From NCBI RefSeq assembly GCF_035046485.1, contig NC_085136.1, forward strand, positions 224,506,853-224,570,852: a DNA stretch of 64,000 nt, in the 5' to 3' direction. Position numbers and translations under genes: made by a program. A model generated the notes under the pieces. That model saw only the letters and a program-made list of their open reading frames with translations, made no database searches and was not told the DNA's origin. Below are positions 54,701 to 64,000 of this stretch, in pieces (the first letter of the stretch is position 1; every line of letters begins with the position of its first letter). The DNA is from Aedes albopictus (taxonomy: Eukaryota; Arthropoda; Insecta; Diptera; Culicidae).

Positions 54701-56040
54701 AAAGCAAGGTTATTACAACGGTCCCCATACCTAAGTATGGACGTGGTGACACTAGCCAGACGCTGGCACTGGCACATATTTACCGCAGAGCTTTTGGGCA
54801 GCATCCGGGGTAGTGCCACTATAACTATGGTGAGATTATCGTCGATCATCTCCCTAAGTGTTAACGGGGCACTTTAAAGTGATAGTGCAATCGCCTACAT
54901 AAATCACAGCTTGCTGCTCCGACTTAAAAGTAAGCCAATTCCACTTTCCTGAAGCTCATCCGCACTTCTACAACTGCGTTCGAGTAGGTAGCAGTCAGTT
55001 TCACTTCTGTAGTAATCTGATAATCGACCGATTCTCTGTGGATATACGCGGAGATATCGTCAACGAAGCGAACGATTTTCAAGCCCATCGGGAGCTTTAC
55101 CTCAACACCTCAACTTTACCTGTGTCGTAAACTAGAACTCGATTCTAGAAGTAACTTCCGAGAATCTTGTACAAGTAACCGGGCATCGGCAATAGTCGCC
55201 CAACTGACGCTATTGAACGCGTTCCTTACATCTAGGGTCACTACTGCGCAGTAGCGAATCCCTCTCCGCTTACGCTGGAGCGTTCCCCAGGCGGTCTTTG
55301 TATGACAGGATAACTTCTACGGACGACCTTCCTTTCCGGAAGCCAAACTGTTCACTAGTGAGATTATTTACACCCTCGGTGCGCATCAACAGGATCTGCT
55401 CGAGCACCTTCCCCACTGTGTCGATCAAGCATATTGGTCTATAAAACAATGGGTCTCTGGATGATTTCCTGACTTTTGCAATAGAACCTGGCTCTGCTGC
55501 TTCCAAATCTCTGGGAAAACTCCCTCATCCAGGAGTTTCTGCACAACAGAACTGAACATTCCGGAATTCTCTTTTTCAACTTTTAAGGTCAGTTCCGGAA
55601 CCTCGTCCGGACCTGGGGCCTTACCTATGCTAAGGGACTTTGTTATCCTCGCAAGTTCCACATCGGTGACCGTCTTCTCATCGCCAACCCCAGTCCCTGG
55701 CTGTCCTATGAAAGGAGGTCAAGGACTAGGATCGTGGCACGGAAAAAGCCCTTCGATGATTTCCTCCAACATCTCTGGAGAATGCTCTGTAGGAGCCATT
55801 ACACCTCTTGTCTTGGCCATCATGATCCTGGTAGGCATCACCCTACGGATTTGCATTGGCACTCTGGCAGAGACCCTCGAAGCAGGCCTTTTTGCTTGTA
55901 CTTATCTCGCTTTCGCAGCGGCGAACACCACCCATCGTTCGCTTCGTGCTCGCTGCACCCGCCGCCTATCCCGTAGGCAGGTGCGGCGCAGGTCCACAAT
56001 AGCTTGAGTCCACCAGTAAGCCGGTGGCTTCCCATTTCTA

Positions 56041-56334
56041 CACAGAAAAAAATATTCATGTAAAATTCAGCGAAAAATCATGCACATGAAGGGAATGCTA
56101 GAGTAGGTGCATATTTACATGAGATATCATGTAAAATTTCGTTACGTTAGAGTAAATTTCCGCTAATAGTCGCGTAACCGGTTGGTGTCCATGATGGTTT
56201 ACGCGGTAGTTGGCGGAAGTTTACACGATGTTAATGTAATTTTACATTATATCTCATGTAAAAGTGCACTAACTCTAGCATTCCCTTTATGTGCATGATT
56301 TCTCGCTGAATTTAATTACATATTTTTTTCTGTG
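56041..56334. mobile_element. 294-bp mariner-type MITE in R1 copy 3
   Basis: The ends CACAGAAAAAAATAT and inverted ATATTTTTTTCTGTG are flanked by TA on each side (56039-56040, 56335-56336). ATTCAGCGA and CATGTAAAATT words occur in both orientations. The R1 sequence is continuous across a single TA. Confidence 0.85.
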
Positions 56335-56538
56335 TAGGGTGGACTCGCCTAGGCATGGTCGCATCGCACACACGCGAGAACATCTCTACCAGCTCGTCAC
56401 CGTCTAAACCAAGTATGTTTCGTCTGCTTAAATACCATTTAGTCGAAGTATGGTGTTTTCCACCTGCGAGGGCTTAGCCTTGGCCTAGCCGACTCTTCCT
56501 CTATCCGCTGCCTGCTGTTGTTGAAGCCGATATGTACT

Positions 56539-56916
56539 TTAGCGAACCACCAGGTGATCACTGTGAGTGTAGCTAACATCTATCCTCCAGTTCGAACCAC
56601 TTGTTAGGCCAGAACTACAAAAAGTAACGTCAATTATCGACTCCGCACTGTTCCGACTAAAGATACTCTTAGTACAGACATTAGCCAGGTCGACATCTAG
56701 TGTGGCCAGTGTTTGTAGCAGGATCTGACCCCGCTGGTTCGTAAAACGGCTTCGCCATTTCACGGCACAGGCATTGAAGTCACCCGCTATTATAACTGGC
56801 CTTCGCCATATCAGAACGGTCATCATACAGTCCAGCATCTGCGGAAACTGCTCGATCGACCACCGCGAAGGCGCATAACAGCTACAGAAGAAGACCCCGT
56901 TTTCTTTGGCGACCAC
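56539..56916 (-). pseudogene. R1 endonuclease fragment (copy 3)
   Basis: The 125-codon minus frame begins VAKENGVFFCSCYAP and includes the catalytic GDFNACAVKWRSR and DVTFCSSGL, then YTHSDHL. It matches the same region of copy 2 at 44440-44810. The Asp and His catalytic residues are retained, but flanking frames are broken. Confidence 0.82.
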
Positions 56917-57054
56917 GAAGTCCTCGTGGACGGGGTATTTAGTAATACTACATATTTACCCGTCGTATCATGTGTCTTACATATCACCGCCATCTTTCCA
57001 GACCCATCCGCAACCTGATTGCCGTTGCCGGCGGGCACACGGTATGACCCTGTA

Positions 57055-57582
57055 TACACAAAGTCTTATATGATGTTGCATACGATGCTACAGTGAAGGT
57101 CATACTTATGCGTACATGATCCCATTTACCCGTGTGTAAAGTGGACGTATATCGCCTCTACTTCAGCATCCTATGAAACATCATATACGATCATGTGTTC
57201 GCTGGGGAGTCCGCTATGATGGGGTCACCCTCTCAGAAACTGACAAGTATGTTCCTGGGCTGCGTCACGCAAAAACGGCTACGCTCAAAAATGTGTTCGG
57301 CCTGCACATTTTTAGTAAACATCCATGCCGCACATGACCGTGTTGGAAACACACAATTTTTTTTTAAATTGCTCGTACGCTCACATGAGCATGTATTTTG
57401 CAATAATTTCGACATGGCAACCTCACTGGGTTTATAAACCACCTTCAAATACCGAAAAATATTGATATTTTGCAAAAATGTGAGCGTACGAGCAATTTTA
57501 AAAAATGTGTGTTTCCAACACAGTCCCTGTGCGGCATGGGTGTTACTCAAAAATGAGAGTTTTTATTTTAGAGAGGTCACAG
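57055..57582. mobile_element. Inverted-repeat insertion in R1 copy 3
   Basis: Within this foreign block, GTGTTGGAAACACACA and AAATTGCTCGTACGCTCACA near 57342-57396 are repeated inverted at 57478-57523. CCGCACATGACC/GTGCGGCATGGG-like words flank them. R1 endonuclease resumes on either side. Boundaries are approximate and no clean duplication was read. Confidence 0.55.
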
Positions 57583-58255
57583 TTGATTCAGGTTCAACTG
57601 CGTTACCTGCACATTTGACCGCTGCGGCTTTTCTGTTGGCCGGGCACCTTGGACCTCCCTTTAGGTGCTTGCTGTTCGCGGATTTTCCGGAATAAATCAA
57701 ACACGAGGGTGGACTCGTACAGCCTTGTGCCTTGTGGCCTTTGCGGCCACACCGCCTACACAGCTTGCTTCTGTCAGGGCCTTTGCAATCCCATGACTTA
57801 TGTCCGGTGGCTCGTGCATGTTCGGTTGGCATACTGAACAGTCCACCTTCAGCTTCCCTACTCTAACGGACTCGTTAGCGTCCACAGTTAGCTGTACCAG
57901 CCCCACTGTTCTTGCCGTGCCCTCTCGTTGCCTAACGGATTTGATGGCAACCTGCACCTCGCACTGTTGCTGTAGTGCCGTGCCGAGCTCTTCCTCATTA
58001 GTGATCTCGTCTAGGCTCTTCACCTTTAGAGTCGCTTCCACTGCACTGTAAGACTCATCTCAACGCCTTTGCCAAGGATCTCTTCCACCTGACTTTTGTA
58101 GAAGGTGCCCTTGCGTTCCTCATCGTGGTTCAGCTCTAGGATCATCTCACCCGTACGAGTACTTCTGATACTGCGCACGTCTCAGATCCACAAGCTTGGC
58201 GTCGCTCCTAATCGCCTTCAAGGCTTCCGAGTACTTGGACTGTTCCGCGCATTAC
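57563..58255 (-). pseudogene. R1 ORF1 zinc-knuckle region (copy 3)
   Basis: Two minus frames, 57697-58041 and 57563-57832, overlap with a frameshift. The first reads EATLKVKSLDEITNEEELG and GLVQLTVDANESVRVGKLKV. The second has CKGPDRSKLCRRCGRKGHKA then QGC, a CCHC knuckle (C-x2-C-x4-H-x4-C) found in retroelement gag-like RNA-binding proteins. Confidence 0.75.
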
Positions 58256-58590
58256 TCATCACGGGTCGCTTGACACATTGAATTGAGGTTACTTCGTTTA
58301 GTAGACTCTTACAACCGGAACAGGTCATAACTAGTTCTATTTTTTACTTTACAGTTGACTCTCAGTTTGTTTATCCTCAGTTTGTTTATTTGTCTAATCA
58401 ACAGGCTATGTTTAAGCCCCAATGATGTTACTTAGTTCTAAGATTTCAAGTACAAAATTTACAGTCACATAAAAAACTTACATACTAACAATGGATCAAT
58501 TAATACAATACAACAATACAATGGATCAATTAATACAATACAAATTATAATCAAACATATACATACAAAAAAAAGCAGCATACGGAATAA
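58256..58590. other. 3' flank or UTR of the minus-strand LINE, with short direct repeat
   Basis: AT-rich. ACAATGGATCAATTAATACA occurs twice in tandem (58489-58546), like the repeat-bearing 3' ends of some LINEs. No gene. Confidence 0.5.
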
Positions 58591-58593
58591 ATA

Positions 58594-59335
58594 CTAAGTA
58601 GAACTTGAAAAAAAAAACAGTCTGAATCTCCGACGAAGTGTTTGACGAGACACGTTAAAATCAAACAGTGAAGAAACTCTGTTTAAATTACGCTGCTGCG
58701 CATTGACACTCTCGAACATGCTGTAGTTCGCCCGGTTTAAAGGCAGCTGCAGCATGTAGTTGTTGCGAAGAGCACGAGGTTGGACATTGATGTCTATTTG
58801 ACTTAGGAGAGCGGGACATTCGAGGCGTCCCTGTAGAATATCTGATACCAGTAAAGCCCTGGCAGTATCTCTACGGGTCGACAGCGGTTCCAAGTGGATT
58901 AGCTGACAGCGGCTTTCATAACTTGGTAAACGATACGGATTGTTCCAAGGCAAACGTCGAAGAGCGTACCTCAAAAACCGTCGTTGAACAGACTCGATCC
59001 TTCCGACCCCATTATTGTAGAACGGGTTCCAAACAACCGAGCAGTACTCTAGTATGGATCGAGATAGGGCACAGTACAAGGATTTAAGGCAACAGACGTC
59101 CGTGAACTCTTTAGCAGTTCTGCATATGAATCCCAGTACACTCGAAGCTTTCCCGACGACATAGCTGATACGCTGTTTAAAGGAGAGCTGTTCGTCCAAG
59201 ACTACACCAAGGTCTTTGATATGACTAACACGTTCAATTTGGGTACCTGATAAATTATAATTGGACAGTATAGGCCGTTTTTTGTTCGTGAACGAGATCT
59301 CCGAGCACTTAGATGGGTTGACTTCCATTCGATTT
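58594..59335 (-). pseudogene. LINE reverse transcriptase C-terminal region
   Basis: The minus frame is open from NRMEVNPSKCSEISF to the end at 58594, about 245 codons. It carries the thumb-like DLGVVLDEQLSFKQRI and the C-terminal domain with SLYCALSRSILEYCSVVW. Codons above 59335 in the same open frame come from the inserted RNase H LINE read backwards and are not part of this protein. Confidence 0.75.
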
Positions 59336-60356
59336 CTAATGTGGATCCCCGGGCATTGCGGAATTCGCGGAAACGAGCGAGCCGACGAGCTGGCTGGCAT
59401 CGGCAGGAACAGCCCCCTCCTTACACCGAAAACTCCAGCAGACGACGTGAAAAAGTGGGTCAGGGACACCATATGGCGGTCCTGGTCCGACGAATGGAGG
59501 CGGGACAGGATTCTGTTCCTACGAAAATCTAAACCATCCACGGGGCCCGGCGAAGACCTGCCAAACCGGCGGGAACAAACTGTCCTCTCTCGGCTCAGAA
59601 CGGGACACACTCGGGTGTCACATAGTATGACCACCAACAGCTCCGCCTTCCACCGACAATGCGAAATCTGTGTCACACCAAACACGGTCGAGCACTTCTT
59701 GTGCACCTGCCAAGTTTACGAGGCCCTCCGTCAGACGCACCAGGTGACAGACGTCCCCAGGTCAGTGGCCAACGGCAAAGTCAACGAGCGCCAAGTAATT
59801 AACTACCTCAAGGAAGCTGGCCTCTTTGACAACATTTGAGCGATCGGCGTAAGGACCCTGGTCGTGGGCACCTCGGACCTCTCAGACTTCCCGGGATCCG
59901 AGTGGTAAGTCCCACTCCAAGCGACCCCCACCAACACGCCCACAACCACGACCAGCCTGGTCGGAAGAACCCGATGCAGCCCGACCCCAAGACCCGAGCA
60001 GCTAGCCCGTAACCCTCGAAGAGCATCCCCTACCAATCACCAGCCGGCACCTCGGACCGCCGTTTCCGGAACCCGAGCGGTAAGCCGCACCCCCCTCCAA
60101 ACAAGCGATGGAACAGACCCCCTGCGACCAACCCGACCAACAAGACGAGGCACGAAAGGAGCCGCAGGCCCCTGGACCCCGGATCCGAAAATTTAAAACG
60201 GAAAAAAAGAAGAAGAAAAATGAAATGTAAAAAATGACAGATATTGTATATTGTATTTTCCCGGGTGAGCCCTTCTGGCTCACCTCTTGTTTAGGATAGA
60301 GACGAACCAGCCAAGGGCTGAAAGTCTCTTTAATAAAGACAAATCAATCAATCAAT
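59336..60356 (+). mobile_element. I-group LINE 3' end with RNase H, 5'-truncated
   Basis: It is flanked by CCATTCGATTT at 59325-59335 and 60357-60367 (11-bp duplication). The coding part 59343-59839 has the RNase H end WIPGHCGIRGNERADELAG, then REQTVLSRLRTGHTRVSHS and the finger CEICVTPNTVEHFLCTC, ending GLFDNI and a stop. A 500-bp 3' UTR ends in AATAAAGACAAAT plus (CAAT)n. I-group LINEs encode RNase H after the RT. The open frame is intact within the fragment, so the insertion is fairly recent. Confidence 0.82.
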
Positions 60357-60369
60357 CCATTCGATTTAA

Positions 60370-60570
60370 GGTGAATATATAACGAAGCCACACCTCCAAT
60401 TTTCAAGAGCACAAATCTGAAGAACCGAATGTTGGTTTGCGCTGAAAAGTTGATCGATTGGTCACCACCAGCGGGTAACCAATCGATCAAGTTTTTAGCT
60501 CAAACCGGCATTCGGTTCTTCAGATTTGTGCCCTTGAAAATTCGAGGTGTGGCTTCGTTATATATTCACC
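60370..60570. mobile_element. 201-bp palindromic MITE flanked by TTAA
   Basis: The ends GGTGAATATATAACGAAGCC are perfectly inverted, with TTAA at 60366-60369 and 60571-60574. The arms continue as CACACCTC, AGAGCACAAATCTGAAGAAC and CGATTGGT words in inverted order. TTAA duplication suggests piggyBac-type mobilisation. It lies in the minus-strand LINE, whose frame resumes across one TTAA. Confidence 0.85.
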
Positions 60571-60824
60571 TTAAGGTACACCATTCAGCAAATGCACCCA
60601 CCTGACGTTGAAGGAAATAGCAGTCTTCAATTGAGCGAACACGAAGGTATAGTTTAAGATCATCCGCAAAGGATGACTCGTAGAAGGAGGGGACTCCTGC
60701 TGTCCCTGCTGCTCCAATGGTCTTTGTCTTACATCGACTTTCTGAACACCAGTAAGTCCTGTTTTAGTTATTTGCTGGTATTGTCCTTAGAGGACGCATA
60801 ATCGTCTGGAGTACAGTCACAGCA

Positions 60825-61745
60825 GCCATCAGAAACGCAACCAAGAGCACTATCAGGTACGTAAAACGCGAGCGACAAAACGATTGGATGGATCAGAAGT
60901 ATTGAGTGGTTTTGGAGGATAAGAAACACGGAAGTTTTATCAGAAGCCGAACTATGCAGGCTAAGAACGGGAGCCTCTTCTTCTTCTTTTTTATGGCTCT
61001 ACGTCCCCACTCCCTGCCCTCCCTGCCAAGTCCCTGCCTCTCTCGGAAACGAACCAACTCCAACGCTGAGGGAAGTTAAGGATGCCATCACCAGCTTAAA
61101 AACAACAAAGCAACTGGTAAGGACGGTATCGCAGCAGAAATCATCAAGATGGGCACGGAAAAGTTGGCCTGGCCACCTGTCTGCATCGGTTAGTAATCAA
61201 GATCTGGGAAACCGAACAGCTACCGGAGGAATGGAAGAAGTGACCGCAGCCACAAGAAAGGTGACAAGTTAATGTGTGAGAACTTTCAAGCGATCACCAT
61301 TTTGAATGTGAAAAGTGATCATATGAATATCTTCTTCCATCCTCTATCACTGACAGCAAATGAGTTCGTGGGAAGTTACCAAGCCAGATTTATCGACGGC
61401 CGTTTGACAACGGACCAACCGTTGAACGGCAAATCCCCCAAAAATACCATGAATACCATGTTACAACACATCACCTGTTTATCGACTGCAGGGCGGCATA
61501 TGTCAGTATTGACCACACAGAGCTACATATGAAAAATCATGGAAGAGAACAGACGTTGTGCAAAACAGCGTAAGGATTTCGGGTGAACTATCCAGTTTAT
61601 TCGAATCTCAACGGGGACTGCGACAAGGATGGACTTTCCTGCCTATACTATTCAGCATCACCCCGTAAAGTGTAATGTTACGAGCTGGGTTCAATAGCCG
61701 GGATACGATCTTCACAAAATCCAGCCAATCAACCTTCCTTCTGCA
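60825..61745 (+). mobile_element. RTE-type LINE 3, degraded
   Basis: Related to RTE-type LINE 1. The plus strand has STIRYVKRERQNDWMDQKY, then PTPTLREVKDA-like DNA (61062 on), GTEKLA, FQAITILNV, EFVGSYQARFIDGRLTTDQ and SGELSSLFESQRGLRQG-like words. Stops and frameshifts are frequent. A SINE tail scrap (60975-61010) interrupts it. Confidence 0.75.
60975..61010 (-). mobile_element. Feilai-like SINE tail scrap
   Basis: CTCTTCTTCTTCTTTTTTAT then GGCTCTACGTCCCCAC is the reverse of the SINE 3' end. Only about 35-45 bp remain. Confidence 0.55.
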
Positions 61746-62101
61746 TTAAGAAAAAGTTACACATTTGGCATTAAGGGGTCTGTTTTCGCACATAAGAGCG
61801 TCTGTTGGTGGAGTCGGAATCGGTCGGACACTGAACGATCATAATCGCGGTGATAATGAGCACTGATAAGGCAATGGATATATAATGTTCTGAACGATTG
61901 CAACATTTATTTGACGGTAAAACTGATACACTTATTCTTCATTAAGAACACTGATTTATAGAACACTTAGCTTCACTGATAGTTAGTATTTCCAACGAAC
62001 TGGGGCATGACACTGTTAATTACTAAACGGTACTACTGGTGAACGGTTATACTGTTATTAACTAGAATGGAGTACGATAATGTCTTATATAGGATAACAC
62101 A
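61746..62101. other. Unassigned AT-rich spacer
   Basis: No gene; short ACTGATA and ACTGTTA words recur (61850-62060) without clear periodicity. Confidence 0.4.
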
Positions 62102-62669
62102 CACTGAGGATACTGTTCGTATGCTTTTCATAGTTTGCATCTTATGAATCAGTAATTTTTATTCTTTTCATCATTTCATAGTTCTCGTATGCTTTTCATA
62201 TATTGAACAGCGAAATCCATAAGACTTGTCGTATGCAAAATCTCATAAGAAGCATCGTATGAAAATCATAAGATGTGTTATGAAACACCATTGCTAAAAA
62301 ACAACAAAACCTTTTATTGGCTTCTAACCACTTCAACTTCCGAAGCGTCGATGGGCGTATGAGTAAAGCACGCACTCGCCAACCTTGACGTTCCTGGTTC
62401 GAATCCAGGTTGCGATTTTTTTTTTAATTTGTGCAAAATATTTCATAAAAGTATGTATGATAGTCATACGACATACTTTCAGATTTTATACGTTATCGGT
62501 ATGGTTTTCATACGTAAGTGTTATGAAATTTATACAGTAACAGTATGACAATAATAGTTGGCGCTTTGAATCCAAAATCATAGTTCGTAACTATGATTTT
62601 CGCAAGAAATTCTTGTGGCAAAAAATCATAGTTGATTCGTATGATTTTCGGAGTTGCAGTATCCTCAGT
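62102..62669. mobile_element. MITE with CACTGAGGATACTG ends and a tRNA-like insert
   Basis: CACTGAGGATACTG at the left is inverted at the right (CAGTATCCTCAGTG). CGTATGnTTTTCAT-type words recur in both orientations throughout. No clean target duplication was seen. The centre contains the tRNA-like segment at 62342-62418. Confidence 0.65.
62342..62418 (+). ncRNA. tRNA-like segment (pseudo-tRNA or SINE head)
   Basis: A perfect T arm, CCTGG-TTCGAAT-CCAGG, lies at 62393-62409. It contains a canonical Pol III B box (GGTTCGAATCC) and is followed by a T-run after TTGCGA. Upstream GGGCGTATGAGTAAAGC may be a degenerate A box. The anticodon arm does not pair well and the acceptor stem is poor, so it is not a functional tRNA gene. 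Confidence 0.45.
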
Positions 62670-62689
62670 GCAGAATAATGACTAGTAAT

Positions 62690-63350
62690 GGCTAATTGTC
62701 TACTGATGATTACTAAAGGCTATTATGGTAAGGTCGATCACCTATTACTGGAAGACAATTCTACATTGTGGTCGTATTTTGGCAGTAGAATATTACGAAT
62801 ACTATGGGATCGTGAGTGCAACTCATTTGAGTGCGCTTGCGTTACGGATGCATTACAGTCTGGTTAATATAATCCGGACTTATGATTTCTGACTGCAAAT
62901 ATGCGTAAACAGGGTCAAAAATCCATTTTCGATCAGATTTCTATTCTCTTAGGTTTAAATGAAAGATATGAGTTCCAAGAATCAGACGGTGACTGATACG
63001 TGGCCAATGCGGAACACGGGCCCCTGTAACCGGTTCCGGAAGGTGCCCACAGGAGACACATACAGATTTTAGAGAAGAGGCTTATTTGAACGATTGAAAT
63101 ACCGCGCATTTATACATCTAGAGTCCGAAAAGCAGCGCGATAATATGCGCAGAAGTGCATTGGCCATATCCGGATATTCCGGAACCAGTTCCGGTGAGGC
63201 CCGGAGAGGCTGAAAAGGTTGTTTTGAGCTCACTTCTCTTCAGTATCGAGGAAATTCTGATCACATTATCAAACTAGTCATTTGACGGCTCTATCTTTGT
63301 GGTTTTTCATACAAATAACAGCGATAATCCGGCAAAGCATCATTGATAAA
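62690..63350. repeat. Unassigned DNA with remnants of the 150-bp satellite
   Basis: TGTAACCGGTTCCGGAAGGT (63027) and TTCCGGAACCAGTTCCGG (63178) are fragments of the unit arrayed at 5990-7490. The rest is unremarkable. Confidence 0.5.
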
Positions 63351-64000
63351 ACTGGCCTCCAAGAATTTCTCCAGAGATTCCTCCAAGAAAGTCTCCTGGG
63401 ATTCCTTCAAAAATTCCTTCAGAGATTCCTCCAAAAAATCTTCCAGGGATTTCTCCAGGGATACCTCCAGGAATTCTTCCAGGGATTGCTCCAGGAATTC
63501 CTCAAGGAATTCCTACAAAGATATCTCCAGGGATTTCTCCACAGATTCGTTTAGTGTTCCTGGAAGAATTCCTTCAGTAATTTCACAAGGAATTCCTCCA
63601 GGGATTTTTCTATAATTACTCCAAAAATTCCTGCCGAGATTGCCCCAGGAATTGCTCCAGTGTTTTTTTCTTAGAAATTTCTCAGGAATTCCTCCTACAG
63701 CGATTCCCCCAAGAATTCCTGCAGCAATCCCTCCCATTCCCCCAGAGATTCTTCCATGAATTCCTCTAGGGATTCTTCCAGGAATCACACTACGAATTCC
63801 TTCAGGAATTCCTCAAGGAATTTTCCCAGAGATTCCTCCAGAAACTCCTCCTAAGATTCCTACAGGATTTTCTCTAAGAATTCACCAAAAAATTCATCCA
63901 AAACTTTCTACAGGGATTGCTCTAGAAATTCCTCCAGGAATACCTTCTAGAATTTTACCAAGGAATCATCCAGGAATGCTTCTAGGGATTCTTCCAGGAA
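63350..64000. repeat. ATTCCTCCAGG minisatellite, runs off the window
   Basis: Variants of a 15-24 nt unit such as GGGATTCCTCCAGGAATTCC repeat continuously to the window end. Frames across it give FLQRFLQ-type repeats in plus frames and GGIPGGI-type repeats in minus frames, which are not genes. The unit AAGGAATTCCT is itself palindromic. Confidence 0.85.

Larger units (their letters stand above)
54720..58255 (-). mobile_element. R1-clade LINE copy 3, old and inverted
   Basis: On the minus strand it runs from ORF1 (57563-58255) through the endonuclease (56539-57050) to reverse transcriptase fragments (54720-55700). Visible parts are the zinc knuckles DCKGPDRSKLCRRCGRKGH, the catalytic GDFNACAVKWRSR, IIDVTFCSSGL and SLSIGKAPGPDEVPELTL. 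It has many stops and is clearly more diverged than copies 1 and 2. It contains a TA-flanked MITE (56041-56334) and an inverted-repeat insertion (about 57055-57582). It fades out near 54720. Confidence 0.82.
58590..60690 (-). mobile_element. Minus-strand LINE (Jockey/CR1-like group), split twice
   Basis: Minus-strand pieces are 60575-60690 (SSFADDLKLYLRVRSIEDCY then FLQRQVGAFAEWCT) and 58590-59335 (RMEVNPSKCSEISFTNKKRP, HIKDLGVVLDEQLSFKQRIS, SILEYCSVVWNPFY, ESVQRRFLRYALRRLPW). These give the catalytic FADD box and the region C-terminal to it. The frame from TL to NRMEV is restored across a TTAA-flanked MITE (60370-60570) and an 11-bp-duplicated LINE (59336-60356). Clade assignment is tentative; the 5' two thirds are missing. 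Confidence 0.72.

Noticed and set aside
58594..59706. One 370-codon minus-strand protein
   Set aside because: Codons above 59335 lie in the inserted plus-strand RNase H LINE; only about 245 codons belong to the minus-strand LINE.
62342..62418. Functional tRNA gene
   Set aside because: The T arm is perfect but anticodon and acceptor stems do not pair properly.
63282..63788. Apparent repeat proteins (FLQRFLQ, GGIPGGI)
   Set aside because: They are translations of the ATTCCTCCAGG minisatellite in different frames.
63350..64000. CRISPR-like regular repeats
   Set aside because: Units are degenerate, contiguous and without unique spacers; this is a eukaryotic minisatellite.

Overview
The window looks like nuclear DNA of a culicine mosquito, most likely Aedes. 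This rests on an insect-type spliced trypsin-like serine protease gene, several tRNA-derived SINE copies resembling the Aedes Feilai family, R1-, RTE- and I-group LINEs, and dense MITEs. I cannot tell the species. There is no bacterial operon structure. Apart from one gene, almost everything recognisable is transposable-element (TE) material.

The single convincing host gene is a serine protease on the minus strand. Three exons (31763-31925, 31440-31645, 1828-2216) join with matching splice phases. Together they give a full catalytic domain with the His, Asp and Ser motifs and a trypsin-type S1 Asp. The 5' exon(s) with signal peptide and pro-region were not found. The intron between the last two exons is about 29.2 kb, and TEs, satellites and minisatellites account for much of it.

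Layout by coordinate. 1-785: inverted-repeat element. 0.9-1.0 kb: near-perfect 40-bp hairpin. 1.5-2.2 kb: protease 3' end. 2.8-3.1 kb: SINE. 4.1-7.5 kb: minisatellite and satellite arrays. 8.3-8.7 kb: MITE. 9.3-11.8 kb: Harbinger-like element with about 320-bp terminal repeats. 15.4-25.3 kb: RTE-type LINE split by an R1-clade LINE (14-bp target duplication), itself split by a non-coding LTR element (241-bp LTRs, 5-bp duplication). 25.3-31.0 kb: a second RTE-type LINE split by a solo LTR, which is split by a hAT-like element, and by a separate MITE. 31.4-31.9 kb: protease exons. 32-38 kb: LINE, SINE and piggyBac remnants and MITEs. 38.2-47.8 kb: a long R1 copy opened by at least four later insertions. 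49-54 kb: MITEs, an RNase H LINE fragment and a 2.86-kb hAT-like element. 54.7-58.3 kb: an older R1 on the minus strand. 58.5-60.7 kb: another LINE on the minus strand with two insertions. 60.8-62.7 kb: RTE fragment and a MITE holding a tRNA-like segment. 63.3-64.0 kb: minisatellite running off the end.

No complete autonomous TE is present; every TE coding region is truncated, frameshifted or interrupted. The most unusual signal is an array of about 16 small hairpins at 17966-18435, just inside the 5' LTR of the non-coding LTR element. Their stem sequences differ from hairpin to hairpin yet mostly remain complementary. I recognised no endogenous viral element, CRISPR, rRNA or bona fide tRNA gene.
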